A stretch of 64,000 bases of DNA from Amphibalanus amphitrite (Eukaryota > Arthropoda > Thecostraca > Balanomorpha > Balanidae). Below the pieces are notes generated by a model, which saw only the letters and a list, made by a program, of their open reading frames with translations, had not been told where the DNA came from and ran no database searches. The position numbers were made by a program, and so were the translations under genes. The stretch's first letter is position 1. Every line of letters begins with the position of its first letter. Positions 34,001 to 43,081 of the stretch are shown here, one piece after another. The DNA is taken from the NCBI RefSeq assembly GCF_019059575.1, contig NW_024881839.1, positions 528,501 through 592,500 of the forward strand. The letters are read 5' to 3'.

Positions 34001-37000
34001 AAACAGGAGCCGCCGGATCGGCCACCCGACAAACCGGAGCCGGCGCCCGACGAGGCTGAGGCGGAGGCGGAGGCGGAGGCGGAGGCGGAGGCGGAGGCGG
34101 AGGCGGAGGAAGAAGAAGAGGAAGACGCAGAAGCAGAGGCGGATGCCCCGGGCGCGGCCGACGATGTCGAATCCGATGAGCCAGAAGCTGAGGACATGGA
34201 ACCTGATGTGGGGGCCGAGGAATCCGATGCTGACGTGAAAGAATCACTGACTGAGGAGGCCGAGACGTCCACAGAGAAAGCTGGGAGTGTAGAGGCTCCA
34301 GCTGAGGAACCAAGGACTGAGGTGGAGCCAGAGGTTCAAACTGATAAGGCAACAGCCAAGGATGAGGAACAAGAACCCAAGACTGAAGCTGAGCAATCCG
34401 ACGCCGAAGCCAAGCAGCCTAAGGACAAAATCCAGGAACCCGAGCCTGAAGCTGAGGAACCTGGGGAACCTGGAGCTGAAGCTGAACCTGAAGAACAGGA
34501 GGTCAAGGCCCAAGAACCTGAGACCACCAAAGTTGAGGAACCTGACGCCAAGGTCCAGGAGCCAAGAGTCGAAGCTGATGCTGAGGAGCCGGAGGGAAAG
34601 GCCGATGAACCTGAGACCAAGGCTGATGAACCTGAGGCCAAGGCTGACGAACCTGAGGTCGCGGCCGATAAACCTGAGGCCGCGGCCGAAGAACCTGAGG
34701 CCCCGGCCGATGAACCTGAAACCACGGCCGATGAACCTGAAGCCACGGCCGATAAACCCGAGGCTGATGAACCTGAGGCTGAAACCCAAACTGAGACTGA
34801 GGAGCCCAAGGTTAAAGCTGAGGCTGAGGAACCTGTGGTTAAAGCCAACGAACCTGAGGTCGAGGCAGAAGAGCAGGAGCTAAAAGAAGAGGAAGGCGAA
34901 GAAACCGTTGTAGAACCTGAGACTGATGCCGTGAAACCGGAAACCCCGGCCGAGCAACCGGGGGTCGACGTGGCGGAACCTCAGGTTGAAACCGAGACGA
35001 CGAAATCTCCCGCGACGGTTGCAGCATCGGAAGGGGGTGCTCCCGTTGAATTGTCGGAAAAGCTTTCCGTCGATTTCGGTGCAGTTGAATCGTGTGCAGC
35101 AGTGAAGGAGACAGATGCTGCCGAGAAACCTGAGGCTGAAATGGTCGAAGAGAAGGCTGTAGAGGCTGTTGTATTGGAATGTGAAAAGGAGTCACATAGT
35201 GAGGTCAGTAAAGCTCAAAGTCCTGACGCAAAGGAGAGCGTTTCTGCGAGTAGTGAGCAGGAAAGACCGCCTTCCGATATTGATGGCTCTGAGCTTGCCT
35301 CTGGCACAAAAGAAGTAGACGATAGTTCCGTCACGGTGGAGGAAACCTTATCTAAAGCAGAAGAGCCAGAAATAGCCGCAGACGCTGCTAAAGAACCTTC
35401 TGACTCTAACGAGGAACGTTCTCCGGCCGCAGATGAAGAGAACATCTCAAAGGGAAACAAAGACCAACCCTCTGTCGAGGAGGAACATGAAGCACAATCG
35501 CCTAGCGCGAAAGAAGACGCAACAAAGTCCCCAGGAGATGCCGCACGTTCGCCCGATGCCGTCGGCACCGTGTCTGTGACGGCAGAGTCTGACGTCGGCG
35601 TCGCTGACCAGAGCCGGGAGCCTTCCGTTGCCGCTGAAGGTTCTCCGGAGGCTCCTCCCGTGTCGGCTGGGGGACGCGAGCGGCCAGCGAGTGATGTTGA
35701 TGCTGCCAGTGATGGGGCGCGGGCGGCGGAATGTGCGGGGGCCGAGGGGATTGCCAGTGCTGCTGCAGCAGTGGTGACCGGCACTACAGGGGACGGTGGG
35801 GATGGAGGGGAGGCTGTGGACACTGGGGACGGGGCGGCGGACAGTAGTGGAGCCAGTATTAGCGCCGTTCGGACCGGTCAGTCGGACGAGCACCGCGCAG
35901 AGTGTACAAACAGTGAACGGGATGTGGGCAGCGGGGCGACTGAGCCGGCCGGCGGCTCTCCGGCGGCTGTGGAGCCAGGAGACGCCGCGGTGAGCGAACC
36001 AGCGGTGGGGTCGGCCGCTGGTGAGCCGGACGTAACGACCGGCAGCGGTGTCGGCATCCCGGCTGACCCCGCGTCGACCGAACAGCCGGCTGCCATAGAG
36101 CAGCCTGTGCCGGCAGCAGAGGTCACGGGTACGGAGGGACCTGATTCACATGGGCAGAGCACTGAGGCTGCTGTGTCTGTGAGTGAGTCAGCCCCGCCGG
36201 CGGCGGCACACGCTGAAAGTGCTGAGTCGACGGAAGCCTTCCCGGCCGGCGCTGAAAGTGCTGAGTCGACGGAAGGTCCACCGGACAACACTGAGAGTGC
36301 TGAATCGGCGGGAGCCGTGCCGGACAGCGGTGAAAGTGCTGCGGTGACGGAAGGTGCACTGGACAGCACTAAAACAGCTGAAGCGGTGGGAGACGTGCCG
36401 GACACCGGTGATATGCAACCCGACACAGACACCGATCAACGGGACGCCGTACCCGCCGAGTCTTCGGAATCTCATCCAAAGTTGTCACCCAAGGCGGCTG
36501 ATGAAATCGCTGACCAGGCGGCATCTGATCCGAAACCTTCGGAACCTGCCGTTGAGTCTGCATCCGGTGATGCAGAGACTGCCTCTAATGAGACAGAATC
36601 GGCGCTAGCTGCGGCAAAGTCTGCATCTGATCAGCCATCTGATGAGGGTACAGAATCAGCAGCGGTGGTAGATGAAGCAGCTGAAGCGTCGGGTGACGGT
36701 GGTGCGCCCGAGGTCAAGGAAGACACCCCGTCGCCGCCGGAGACTAAATCCCCAAACGCTGCCGCAGCAGGCTTGGAGGGGTCGTCATCGCCAACTCCTG
36801 CTGCCGTCTCGGCTACAGCGCCAGAGGAGAAGCTCTCAGAGGTCACTAGCGGAGACGATGTGGAGGCGAACGCTGACAAGGCTGCCTCGTCAGCTGAGGG
36901 CTCCTCTGAAAGCGCGTCCGCTGCTTCTGAGGAAGAAGTGAGTCGTGCAAAATCTGAGGAAGCGGGCTCCGGTGTGAGCAAGATCGCCGACGATTCAAGC

Positions 37001-40000
37001 GATAACTGCCAGAAAGAGGCCAGCGTTTCGAAGGAGGGGGCTGCTGAGAAACCAACCAGTTCCAGTGGGGATGACGCGTCAGCCGCGGGGCCGACGGACG
37101 GGGCGACAACGGCTGACGCCTCCGCTACCACGGAACTTGAGAGCGAACGGACGCAGAAGAGTCCTGAGGCCTCAGCTGCCCCGGAAACTGAGAGCGAACG
37201 GACACAGAAGGGTCCTGATGCCTCTGCTGCCCCGGAATCTGAGAGCGCCGGTGATACAGCTGCCCCGAGCTCGGAACCTGTCAGGGATGCCCCAGCTCAG
37301 AGTTCGGAAAGTGCTGGTGATGGCACCGCTCAGGCCTCTGAGAGCGTCGCTGATACTGCTGCTCCTGCCTCTGAGGGCGCCAGTGAAGTCACAGCTCCGG
37401 CCTCTGAGGGCGCTGGTGAAGCCCCAGCTCGGGGATCAGAGAGCGCTGTTGATGTCTCGGTTCCCGCCTCTGAGAGCGCGAGTGACGCCGCTGTTCCTGT
37501 TCCTGAGAGCGCCGGTGACGCCGCTGTAGAGACTGGCTCTGGTGACGCCCAGTCTTCTGTCACATCTAGTGATGACAAGCCGACAGCGGCGGACGCGGAT
37601 GCTAAGAGCGGGTCGGGTGATACTGCCAGTGACGCGCCGGCCGCTGGAGGGGTCAGTGAGGCCATTGAGGACCCTCCGGTGGTGGTGACCGGTGCGGGTT
37701 CCGGGGCCGAGTGTCAGGGCGGCGTGCCGTATGGCTGGGTCAGTGAGGCGATCGAGGAGCCGTTGTTTATAGTGGCCGGCTCCGGGTCCGGCGCTCTCTG
37801 CGAGGGCGGGAACTCACCCGGCTGGGTCAGTGAGTCGGTGGAAGACCCGGTGCTCGTCGTCTCAGGCAGCGGCTGGGGCGCCCTGTGTGGCGTCGGTGGC
37901 CGGAGGCGGGGCGCCAGGGCGGCCACCCACGGGAACAACGGCCACGCCGAGCCGGTGGCGGTCGAGTCGGCGCCGGCGGCCGGCAACGGCGAGCTAGAGG
38001 GTGAGGGAGACGCCGGGTCCGTGCCGGCGGCCAAGAAACGCGGCCGGAAGAGGAAGAGCGAGATCGAGAGCCTGGTGGCCGCCGAGGGCGCGGAGGTGGA
38101 CGACGGAGGCAGCCGCCGACGGTCGTCCCGGGTCGCCAAACTGCGGGAGAAGGAGGAGGAGCAGCGGAGGATCGAGGAGGAGGAGCGGCTGCGCGTGCTG
38201 AAGGAGCAGGCCGAGCTGAGAAAACTGCGCCAGCAGGAGCGCGAGGGCCGCCGCGCCCAGCGGAAGGAGGAAAAGAAGAAGAAACGTCGAAAGAAGAAGG
38301 CAGCTCTGGCGGAAAGTGATGAAGAGAATGATGATGAACAAAAAGCAAAGGCCAAGAAGAAGAAACGCAAAAAGAAGAAAAAGAAGGGCGGCGGCAATAA
38401 CCCATGGGTGTCCTCTTCGGGGACCAGCTCCAGCTCTGAGGAGGACGAGGACGAGGAGGAATTATTCGCTCACCACGCCGCAGAGGAGGAGGACATATTC
38501 CGCTCGGACCACGAGTTCTCTCCAGAGTCCGACAACGACCAGCAGGAGTGGGTGCCGGTGAAGCACGCGCGCACGGCCCGCTCGGCGCGCAAGGTGGCGC
38601 GCACTGCCGCCAGCGACCCGCTGGAGTCGGCCTCGGAGGAGGAGTCAGCCGACGAGGTGGCCAAGGAGGACCAGTGCCGAAAGTGCGGCCACGGCGACCA
38701 CCCCGAGTGCATCCTGCTCTGTGACGACTGTAACGCCGGCTGGCACACCAACTGCGTGCGGCCGCCGCTGCTCAGCATCCCGGAGGGCGACTGGTACTGT
38801 CCGCCCTGCGAGCACAACCGGCTGGTGGCGGCGCTCACCGCGCGGCTCGAGCAGTTCGACGCCGCCCTCCAGCAGCGGGAGAAGGAGCTGATCCGCAAAC
38901 AGCGGCTCGACTACGTCAACATTAGTATGGGCAACGTGCTGCCAACGCCGCCTCGGCGGCCTAAGAAGCCGCGCAAACGCGAGGACGACGGCTCGGAGGC
39001 GTCGGTTGGCGAGGACGGCAGCAGCTCGGAGGACGACTCGTCCGAGGGTGACTCCGAGTCCGAGTCGGAGGACGACTCGGAGTCCTCTGAGGAGTCGGAC
39101 GAGCCCATCTACACGCTGCGCGCCCGCCGCCAGGTGGCCGAGGTCAGCCAGAAGGTCAAACAGTTCGACGAGCTCATCGATGACGCCATACGGGTGAGTG
39201 GGGAACCGCGGGCGGCCACGGCGGGCTGGAAATTAGTCAGTCACACAGTCTTTGGGAATCTATAATAGACTTTGTCGCAAGATTCTCGTGAATCATACGC
39301 TAACCATTTATGATTTGTTGTGAACTTTATAATCGACGCACTGGGATCAACTAAGTCGCTTGAGTGGCTAGTGATGCGTTTCTATCGGGCAAACATAATG
39401 CACGGCAATATTTTCGGCGTGTTTTTGTGTGTCAAAGCTGCCTACTATGCTACCATTACTTCGCTCGTTTTTACCAACCAATGTCAACGCCTTGTAAATC
39501 TTCTAGTGCATTTGATGTTGTCTCCCCTTTGGCCCACCGCCGTTGCTGATTGCCTCTGCTCTTCTGTCTGACAGGACGAGCTGGAGTATGTGCGCGGCGC
39601 CGGTAACGCCGGCCGAGGCAAGGCTATGGAGAACATCACTGAGGCTGAGGCCGCCGATAAAGCACCTGCCGAGACCGCTGCCGACGAGCAGACGACCCCT
39701 GCCGCCGAGGATACCGCCGACGCCGCCCCGGCTGCTGCCGCCGCTTCCGAAGCCCCCGCCGACGCCGCATCATCGTCAGACGAGGAGGTGGCGCCGCCGC
39801 GTCCGACAGCGGCCGCCCGCAAACGAAAACGGCGCATCAATGACCTGGACGACACCGGCGACGACGACGATGACGAAAAGGACGCCAGCTTCAAGGCGAC
39901 CAGCGAGTCCGAGGCCGAGGAGGACGAGTACAATCCTGACGAGCTCTCGTCGGCCGAGAGTGAGCTGGAGACGCGCCGCGGCCGGCGGAGAGCGGCGCGC

Positions 40001-41593
40001 GAGCCCACCCGGCGCTCGGCGCGCGCCGGACGACGGCAGAGATACGTCTCTGACGACAGCAGTGACGAGGAGTGGGGCGCGCGCCGCGGGAAGCGCTCGC
40101 GGCCGATGCGCGACTTTGTGGTCTCCGGGGACGATTCGGAAGAGTCGGACGGCACCTGGGGACGCAAGAAGCGCCGGAAGAAGGCGCCGCCGCGCGCCCG
40201 GTCGGCCAAGGCGCGGAAGAAGGGCGGCGGTAGCGGCGGCAAGGCGCGGCCGAAGAAGCGGCGCGCGTCCGGGGACCCTCCGGCGGAGAAGCCGCGCAGG
40301 CGGGTCAAGTACGCTGAGCCGGAGGAGCAGCCGGAGCCACTGGCGCGGCGCACGCGCGGCAAGGTGACCAACTATGCAGCGATCCTGGAGTCCGAGTCGG
40401 ACAGCGACACACTGAGGCCCATCGAACCGATGAGCTTCGGCCGCAAATCGAAGCGCAGCTCATCGGAGAGCGAGGACGCTTACAAACCGCCTGCCGATGA
40501 AAAGAGCGAGTCCGATGAGCCGGTGGAGAAGGAGGCGGAGGAAGAGGCTGGAGAGGAGGAAGAAGAGGAGCTAGACAGCGGAGAAGACATGAACACCATT
40601 CCTCAGAAGAAGGAGAAGCCCAAGCCGACTCCGCCGAAGGAGAAGGCTGCGGATCCGCCGGCGGCTGAGTCTCCTCCCCGGCAGGCAGCGGCGGAGCCGG
40701 CGGCGGCGGCCGACTCGCCGGAGCCGCAGGAGGAGCCGGAAGAAGAAGAAGAGGAGGAAGAGGAAGAAGAGGACGAGCCGGAGCCGACGGATCTGGCTCC
40801 GGCGGCGGAGCCGACGCCGCTGGAACCGACGGAGCCGGCCGCGCCGCCGCCGCCGCCCACCGCGCAGCCCCTGGAGCCGATCCAGCGGTCGCCGAGTCCG
40901 CCGGCGGCGCCACAGCCGGGCAAGGCGCCGCTGCACCCGCCGCCGGCCGGCATGGCGCTGCCGCCGATGCGGCTGGGCGGCCCGCCCGGTCCCGGCGGTC
41001 CCGTGCCCGGGATGCCGGGCGCCCCTCCGCCGGCTGGCGGCCGCGGTCTGCCGATGAGCATGGCCGGTGGTCACATGGTGGTGCGGCCGCCGCCGCGCTA
41101 CCCGGGCGGCCCGCCGCCCGCCTCCATGCCACAACCATTCCACTCGCACCCGGGCCTGCCGGTGAGCGTGGCGGGCGCCACCCACCCGGGTCTGCCGGGC
41201 CACCACCCGTACGGGCCGCCCGGCGCGCCGCCGCCGCACTTTTACGGCGGCGCGCCTGGCCAGCCGTACCCGGGCCTCCGGCCGCCGGCGTCAATGCCCG
41301 GCGGTCCGGCGCCGAGCCCCCATCAGCCGTGGCGGACGGGGCCGCACCCCGTGTATAGCATGCGGCCACCGTACGGCGCCGGTCCGCCGCCCCAGTACGG
41401 GCCGCGGCCGGGCGAGCCGCCTCCCGGTCCGCCGGGTCCGCCCGGCCCTCCGCACGGGCCGCCTCAGCCGCAGCAGCCGCCGCCGCCGCCACCGCCGACA
41501 TCGTCCGCCAGCCAACCGCCGCCGGAGGCTGACGGCAGCCGGGAGTTCGGCGGGCTGGTGTCCTACTTCACCAGCCAGGCGCAGAACGACTGA
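22079..41593 (+). CDS. RSF1: Remodeling and spacing factor 1 (RSF1) homolog, complete, 5 coding exons
   Basis: The exons are 22079-22223, 31327-31511, 33062-33258, 33850-39193 and 39575-41593; phases join into 2629 residues, well above human RSF1 (1441). RSF1 is the histone-binding partner of the ISWI/SNF2H ATPase in the RSF nucleosome-spacing complex. Residues 10-110 match the family N-terminus ([15 protein letters not shown], then [10 protein letters not shown]). A WHIM-type motif ([19 protein letters not shown]) is in exon 3. Residues about 190-1440 are low-complexity: EA runs, then EPExxADE repeats, then serine/alanine/glutamate-rich sequence. Three 29-residue repeats (about 1444-1530), a basic coiled coil (about 1600-1690) and a PHD finger (about 1783-1832, [16 protein letters not shown]...WYCPPC) follow. 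[10 protein letters not shown] spans the last intron, as in other RSF1 proteins. The C-terminal third is acidic/basic, ending in a proline-glycine-rich tail unlike human RSF1. Introns 1 and 2 are packed with transposons. Orthology is strong; exon 1 rests on homology over 9 kb of intron. Confidence 0.9.
23043..23186. mobile_element. 128-bp MITE with 8-bp target duplication (hAT-like), nested
   Basis: The element 23051-23178 consists of GAGCCGGAGC-type repeats with weak inverted ends (AGGGGTTGTACC on the left; CAGGGATGTGG on the reverse of the right). CTTTGTAT (23043-23050) and CTTTGTAG (23179-23186) flank it, an 8-bp duplication with one change. The duplication length and the CAGGG-like end fit hAT elements. 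It lies inside the 3.6-kb TIR element and therefore inserted later. Confidence 0.6.
23900..24392 (-). pseudogene. Degenerate coding remnant of unknown identity inside the 3.6-kb TIR element
   Basis: On the minus strand a protein-like frame ([20 protein letters not shown], nt about 24080-24020) runs back through at least two in-frame stops toward 24.4 kb. A 249-bp open frame at 24144-24392 overlaps it in another frame. The composition looks like decayed coding sequence, possibly of the host element. I do not recognise the family; it could also be a captured host exon. Confidence 0.3.
26078..27525. mobile_element. Fold-back-like element with long imperfect inverted arms and a repeat-filled centre
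   Basis: The left arm (about 26078-26430) and right arm (about 27185-27525) are diverged inverted copies. The best-matching 100 bp (26156-26260 against 27336-27450) agree at roughly 85 percent by eye, including CTGATTGG and TCGTGACGAAATTGCGGGGG. An inner pair with TCGGCC and ATCGG blocks ends near 26430 and 27189. The 760-bp centre consists of degenerate short repeats of the GGCCCAT / AGGGGCC type. No coding frame is recognised and no target duplication was found. Confidence 0.6.
27747..27940. mobile_element. 188-bp MITE with GGGCCCTGTTTCA ends
   Basis: The element 27750-27937 begins GGGCCCTGTTTCAAGGCACG and ends with the near reverse complement (CGTGCCTTGAAACAGGGTCCC, minus its last base pair). 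GCT on both sides (27747-27749 and 27938-27940) may be a 3-bp target duplication. The MITE at 47.9 kb has the same terminal motif. Confidence 0.65.
28238..28545. repeat. Tandem duplication, period 154 bp, with a conserved hairpin
   Basis: Two near-identical 154-bp units lie head to tail (for example CAGATTAAGTTCCAATG at 28257 and 28411). Each contains an 8-bp stem with a GCT loop, at 28301-28319 and 28455-28473. The two stems differ at one base pair changed on both sides (G-C to T-A). Confidence 0.8.
29166..29393. repeat. Tandem repeat, period about 128 bp (split by a TIR element)
   Basis: Units beginning CCAACTGACTTGTGCAC start at 29166 and 29294. Each holds a CAATCGG/CATCGG...CCAGCCGTTC..GAGATCT block. 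The second unit stops at CCTT 29393 and continues at CCTT 30913 beyond the inserted element. Related, more diverged blocks (CAATCGACCAAGTAGTTACC and AATCGGTCAAGTGGTTGCC) follow at about 31010 and 31170. Confidence 0.7.
29390..30916. mobile_element. 1.5-kb TIR element with CAG/CTG ends and CCTT target duplication, in RSF1 intron 1
   Basis: The element 29394-30912 has about 31-bp inverted ends beginning CAGTAGGCGGAACTATGG / CAGTAGGTGGAACTATGG with about three differences. CCTT is duplicated at 29390-29393 and 30913-30916. It interrupts the 128-bp tandem repeat, and removing it restores the repeat when compared with the intact neighbouring unit. GGGAACG or its complement recurs many times near both ends and at about 29.7 and 30.06 kb. 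No transposase frame is seen. Confidence 0.8.
31672..32879. mobile_element. Non-autonomous piggyBac-like element, 1.2 kb, TTAA-flanked, in RSF1 intron 2
   Basis: TTAA flanks the element at 31672-31675 and 32876-32879. The ends CCCGCGACCTGGTGGGG (31676-31692) and the reverse of 32859-32875 match at 16 of 17 positions. Inverted similarity continues for about 70 bp through G-rich, CTATTT and ATATCTCC blocks. TTAA duplication and a CCC start are the hallmarks of piggyBac. The right end has a second inner copy of the terminal block at about 32835-32848. The interior lacks a transposase and carries TGACCT-type short repeats. Confidence 0.8.
34054..34110 (+). repeat. RSF1: In-frame GAGGCG hexanucleotide repeat in RSF1 exon 4
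   Basis: About nine tandem GAGGCG units encode an alternating Glu-Ala run followed by a Glu run. It is an in-frame microsatellite, so length polymorphism would not break the frame. Confidence 0.85.
37652..37912 (+). repeat. RSF1: Three 29-residue tandem repeats in RSF1
   Basis: Units start at 37652, 37739 and 37826, exactly 87 nt apart. Each begins VSE(A/S)(I/V)E(D/E)P, continues with a short hydrophobic strand (VVV, FIV or LVV) and a GxGxG stretch, and has one conserved cysteine (GAEC, GALC, GALC). They lie between the disordered acidic region and the basic coiled coil. Confidence 0.85.
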
Positions 41594-42255
41594 GCACGCC
41601 CGTCTGACTCATTCTCGCCGCCCATATTCACTCACACATCATACATTCACGCGCGCGCGGCGCCGCGCACCGCCAGGCCGGCCGGCGAGTGGCGCCCACC
41701 AGCGCCGCTCTGCGCGCGGAGGGAACCTAGAGCTATTTATTTCCCTCTCCGTTTTGTGCTGGTGCGCCGCCGGCCTGCCCTCCATTGCAGTCATTCGGGG
41801 CCGGGGTGTCCCGTGTCCGCCAGCGGCGACGGCCGCCGATCGCGCCAGTCGGCCGCAAGGGTATCAGCTATCATGTCGATTTACTTTTTAACATTGCGAG
41901 CGTTATTGTTTGGAGTCGGGTGTAGTTGATGCATCTCCGTGTTTTGTACGATATGGTAGTTGGAAAATGAAGTGAAATATATGCGCTTCGTATCATAAAC
42001 AGCTTTTGCTGTTTGCGACCGGGAGACAGACTTATCGACACTACCGGGAAAGGCCAAACTACTTTTCTACCCGACTTGCTATATTACAGGGGTTACAGGG
42101 ATCACATATACTTTCTTGTAAACGCCGATAAATTATGCTCTAAGGCCTGTCACGATGACCTAAAGTAAACTAAGTCAGATAGCCCTCCTCACTAACATAA
42201 ACTCAGTGGAAAGCGCAACTGCTATCGTGACGACCAGCCACATAAGTATTCCTCA
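41594..42255 (+). other. RSF1: RSF1 3' untranslated region and downstream DNA
   Basis: The GC-rich sequence directly after the stop gives way to AT-rich DNA from about 41870. No AATAAA is present; GAAATATATG at about 41974 could serve as a variant signal. RSF1 and fizzy are convergent here, with a TIR element between them. Confidence 0.5.
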
Positions 42256-42728
42256 TTTCAAATCGGGGGTGGACGAATGTGCCGAGTTGAGGTAGCACGG
42301 ACGCAGCAAATCCGCCGCCGCCCTAGCGGTGACCTTGACCTCCGCCGTCTGTTGCGGCTCCAAAGCCAAGCCGCGGCCGCCACCCCTCCGTGGCATGCCT
42401 GCAGTGCCCCGATAAGCGGTGCCCCGCGGCGCTCTGCGCCGTGTGCCGGGAGGAGGCGGACGTGCCGGAGCACGTCTTGCTCCGCTGCCCGGCCCTCGCT
42501 GGCGCCCGCCTGCGGCTAACTGGCAGCATCTACGTCGACCCGTCGCGGCTGCGGGACGCCGACTTGGTGGCTGCCTTGGAGGCCGGCTACCTTCGCCATA
42601 GGGAGCCTCTCGGCTATGGTCCTCCGTAAGGAGGTCCCAGGGGGAACAACAACAACAACAACAGCCGGCGTGGAACTGGGAAAGCTCGTGCTACCCCAAC
42701 TCGGCACAAATATCCACCCGTTTCAAAT
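42256..42728. mobile_element. 457-bp TIR element with 8-bp target duplication enclosing a LINE 3' fragment
   Basis: TTTCAAAT is duplicated at 42256-42263 and 42721-42728. The element 42264-42720 has inverted ends about 35 bp long; the right end read in reverse shares TGTGCCGAGTTG and GGTAGCACG with the left. An 8-bp duplication fits hAT-type elements, though the CGGG start is not the usual one. Most of the interior is a fragment of an R1-clade LINE. It sits in the short gap between the convergent 3' ends of RSF1 and fizzy. Confidence 0.65.
42381..42629 (+). pseudogene. 3' fragment of an R1-clade LINE ORF2 (C-terminal zinc finger)
   Basis: The frame encodes CLQCPDKRCPAALCAVCREE, then ADVPEHVLLRCPALAG and a GYLRHREPLGYG end, matching the C-terminal cysteine/histidine finger and tail seen at 50930-51170 and typical of R1-like ORF2. 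The reverse transcriptase and RNase H parts are absent. A (CAA)n tract at about 42640-42660 follows, as it does after the LINE at 51.2 kb. Confidence 0.75.
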
Positions 42729-42746
42729 ATCAATCAAGTTTAATCA

Positions 42747-42752
42747 TTTATT
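42747..42752 (-). terminator. fzy: Polyadenylation signal AATAAA (minus strand)
   Basis: TTTATT on the plus strand gives AATAAA in the sense of fizzy, 330 nt downstream of its stop codon and 19 nt from the edge of the TIR element. Confidence 0.5.
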
Positions 42753-43081
42753 TGTAAATCAGGCGACAGATTGAGTTGAAGAGCACAGTACAATGGTCAG
42801 ATTATGTACATACTGCAGGACGCCGGGGGCGTCAGTAAAAAACAGCCACCAGATACCGGAACAGTCGAGGGCTGGTCGCGGCGGGACAGTATCGTACGAA
42901 TGTCTTGTTAACCCGGACGGATCACCCCGGGCCCTCAGTTATCCACAATACGCCATCCACCACTTCGCCCTCTTCGCTCAGTTCGTCGTGATTACCGAGT
43001 CGACGTCCAAGGTCCGCCCGTGATTTTATAATACAGGGCATATGTACACGCATCCACAGCCTAAATCGCGGCGCGCGGCTC

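Noticed and set aside
34244-38405. Several long antisense frames opposite RSF1 exon 4
   Set aside because: They are shadows of the GC-rich, repeat-rich sense frame and consist of Ser/Phe/Leu or Pro/Arg runs without domains.
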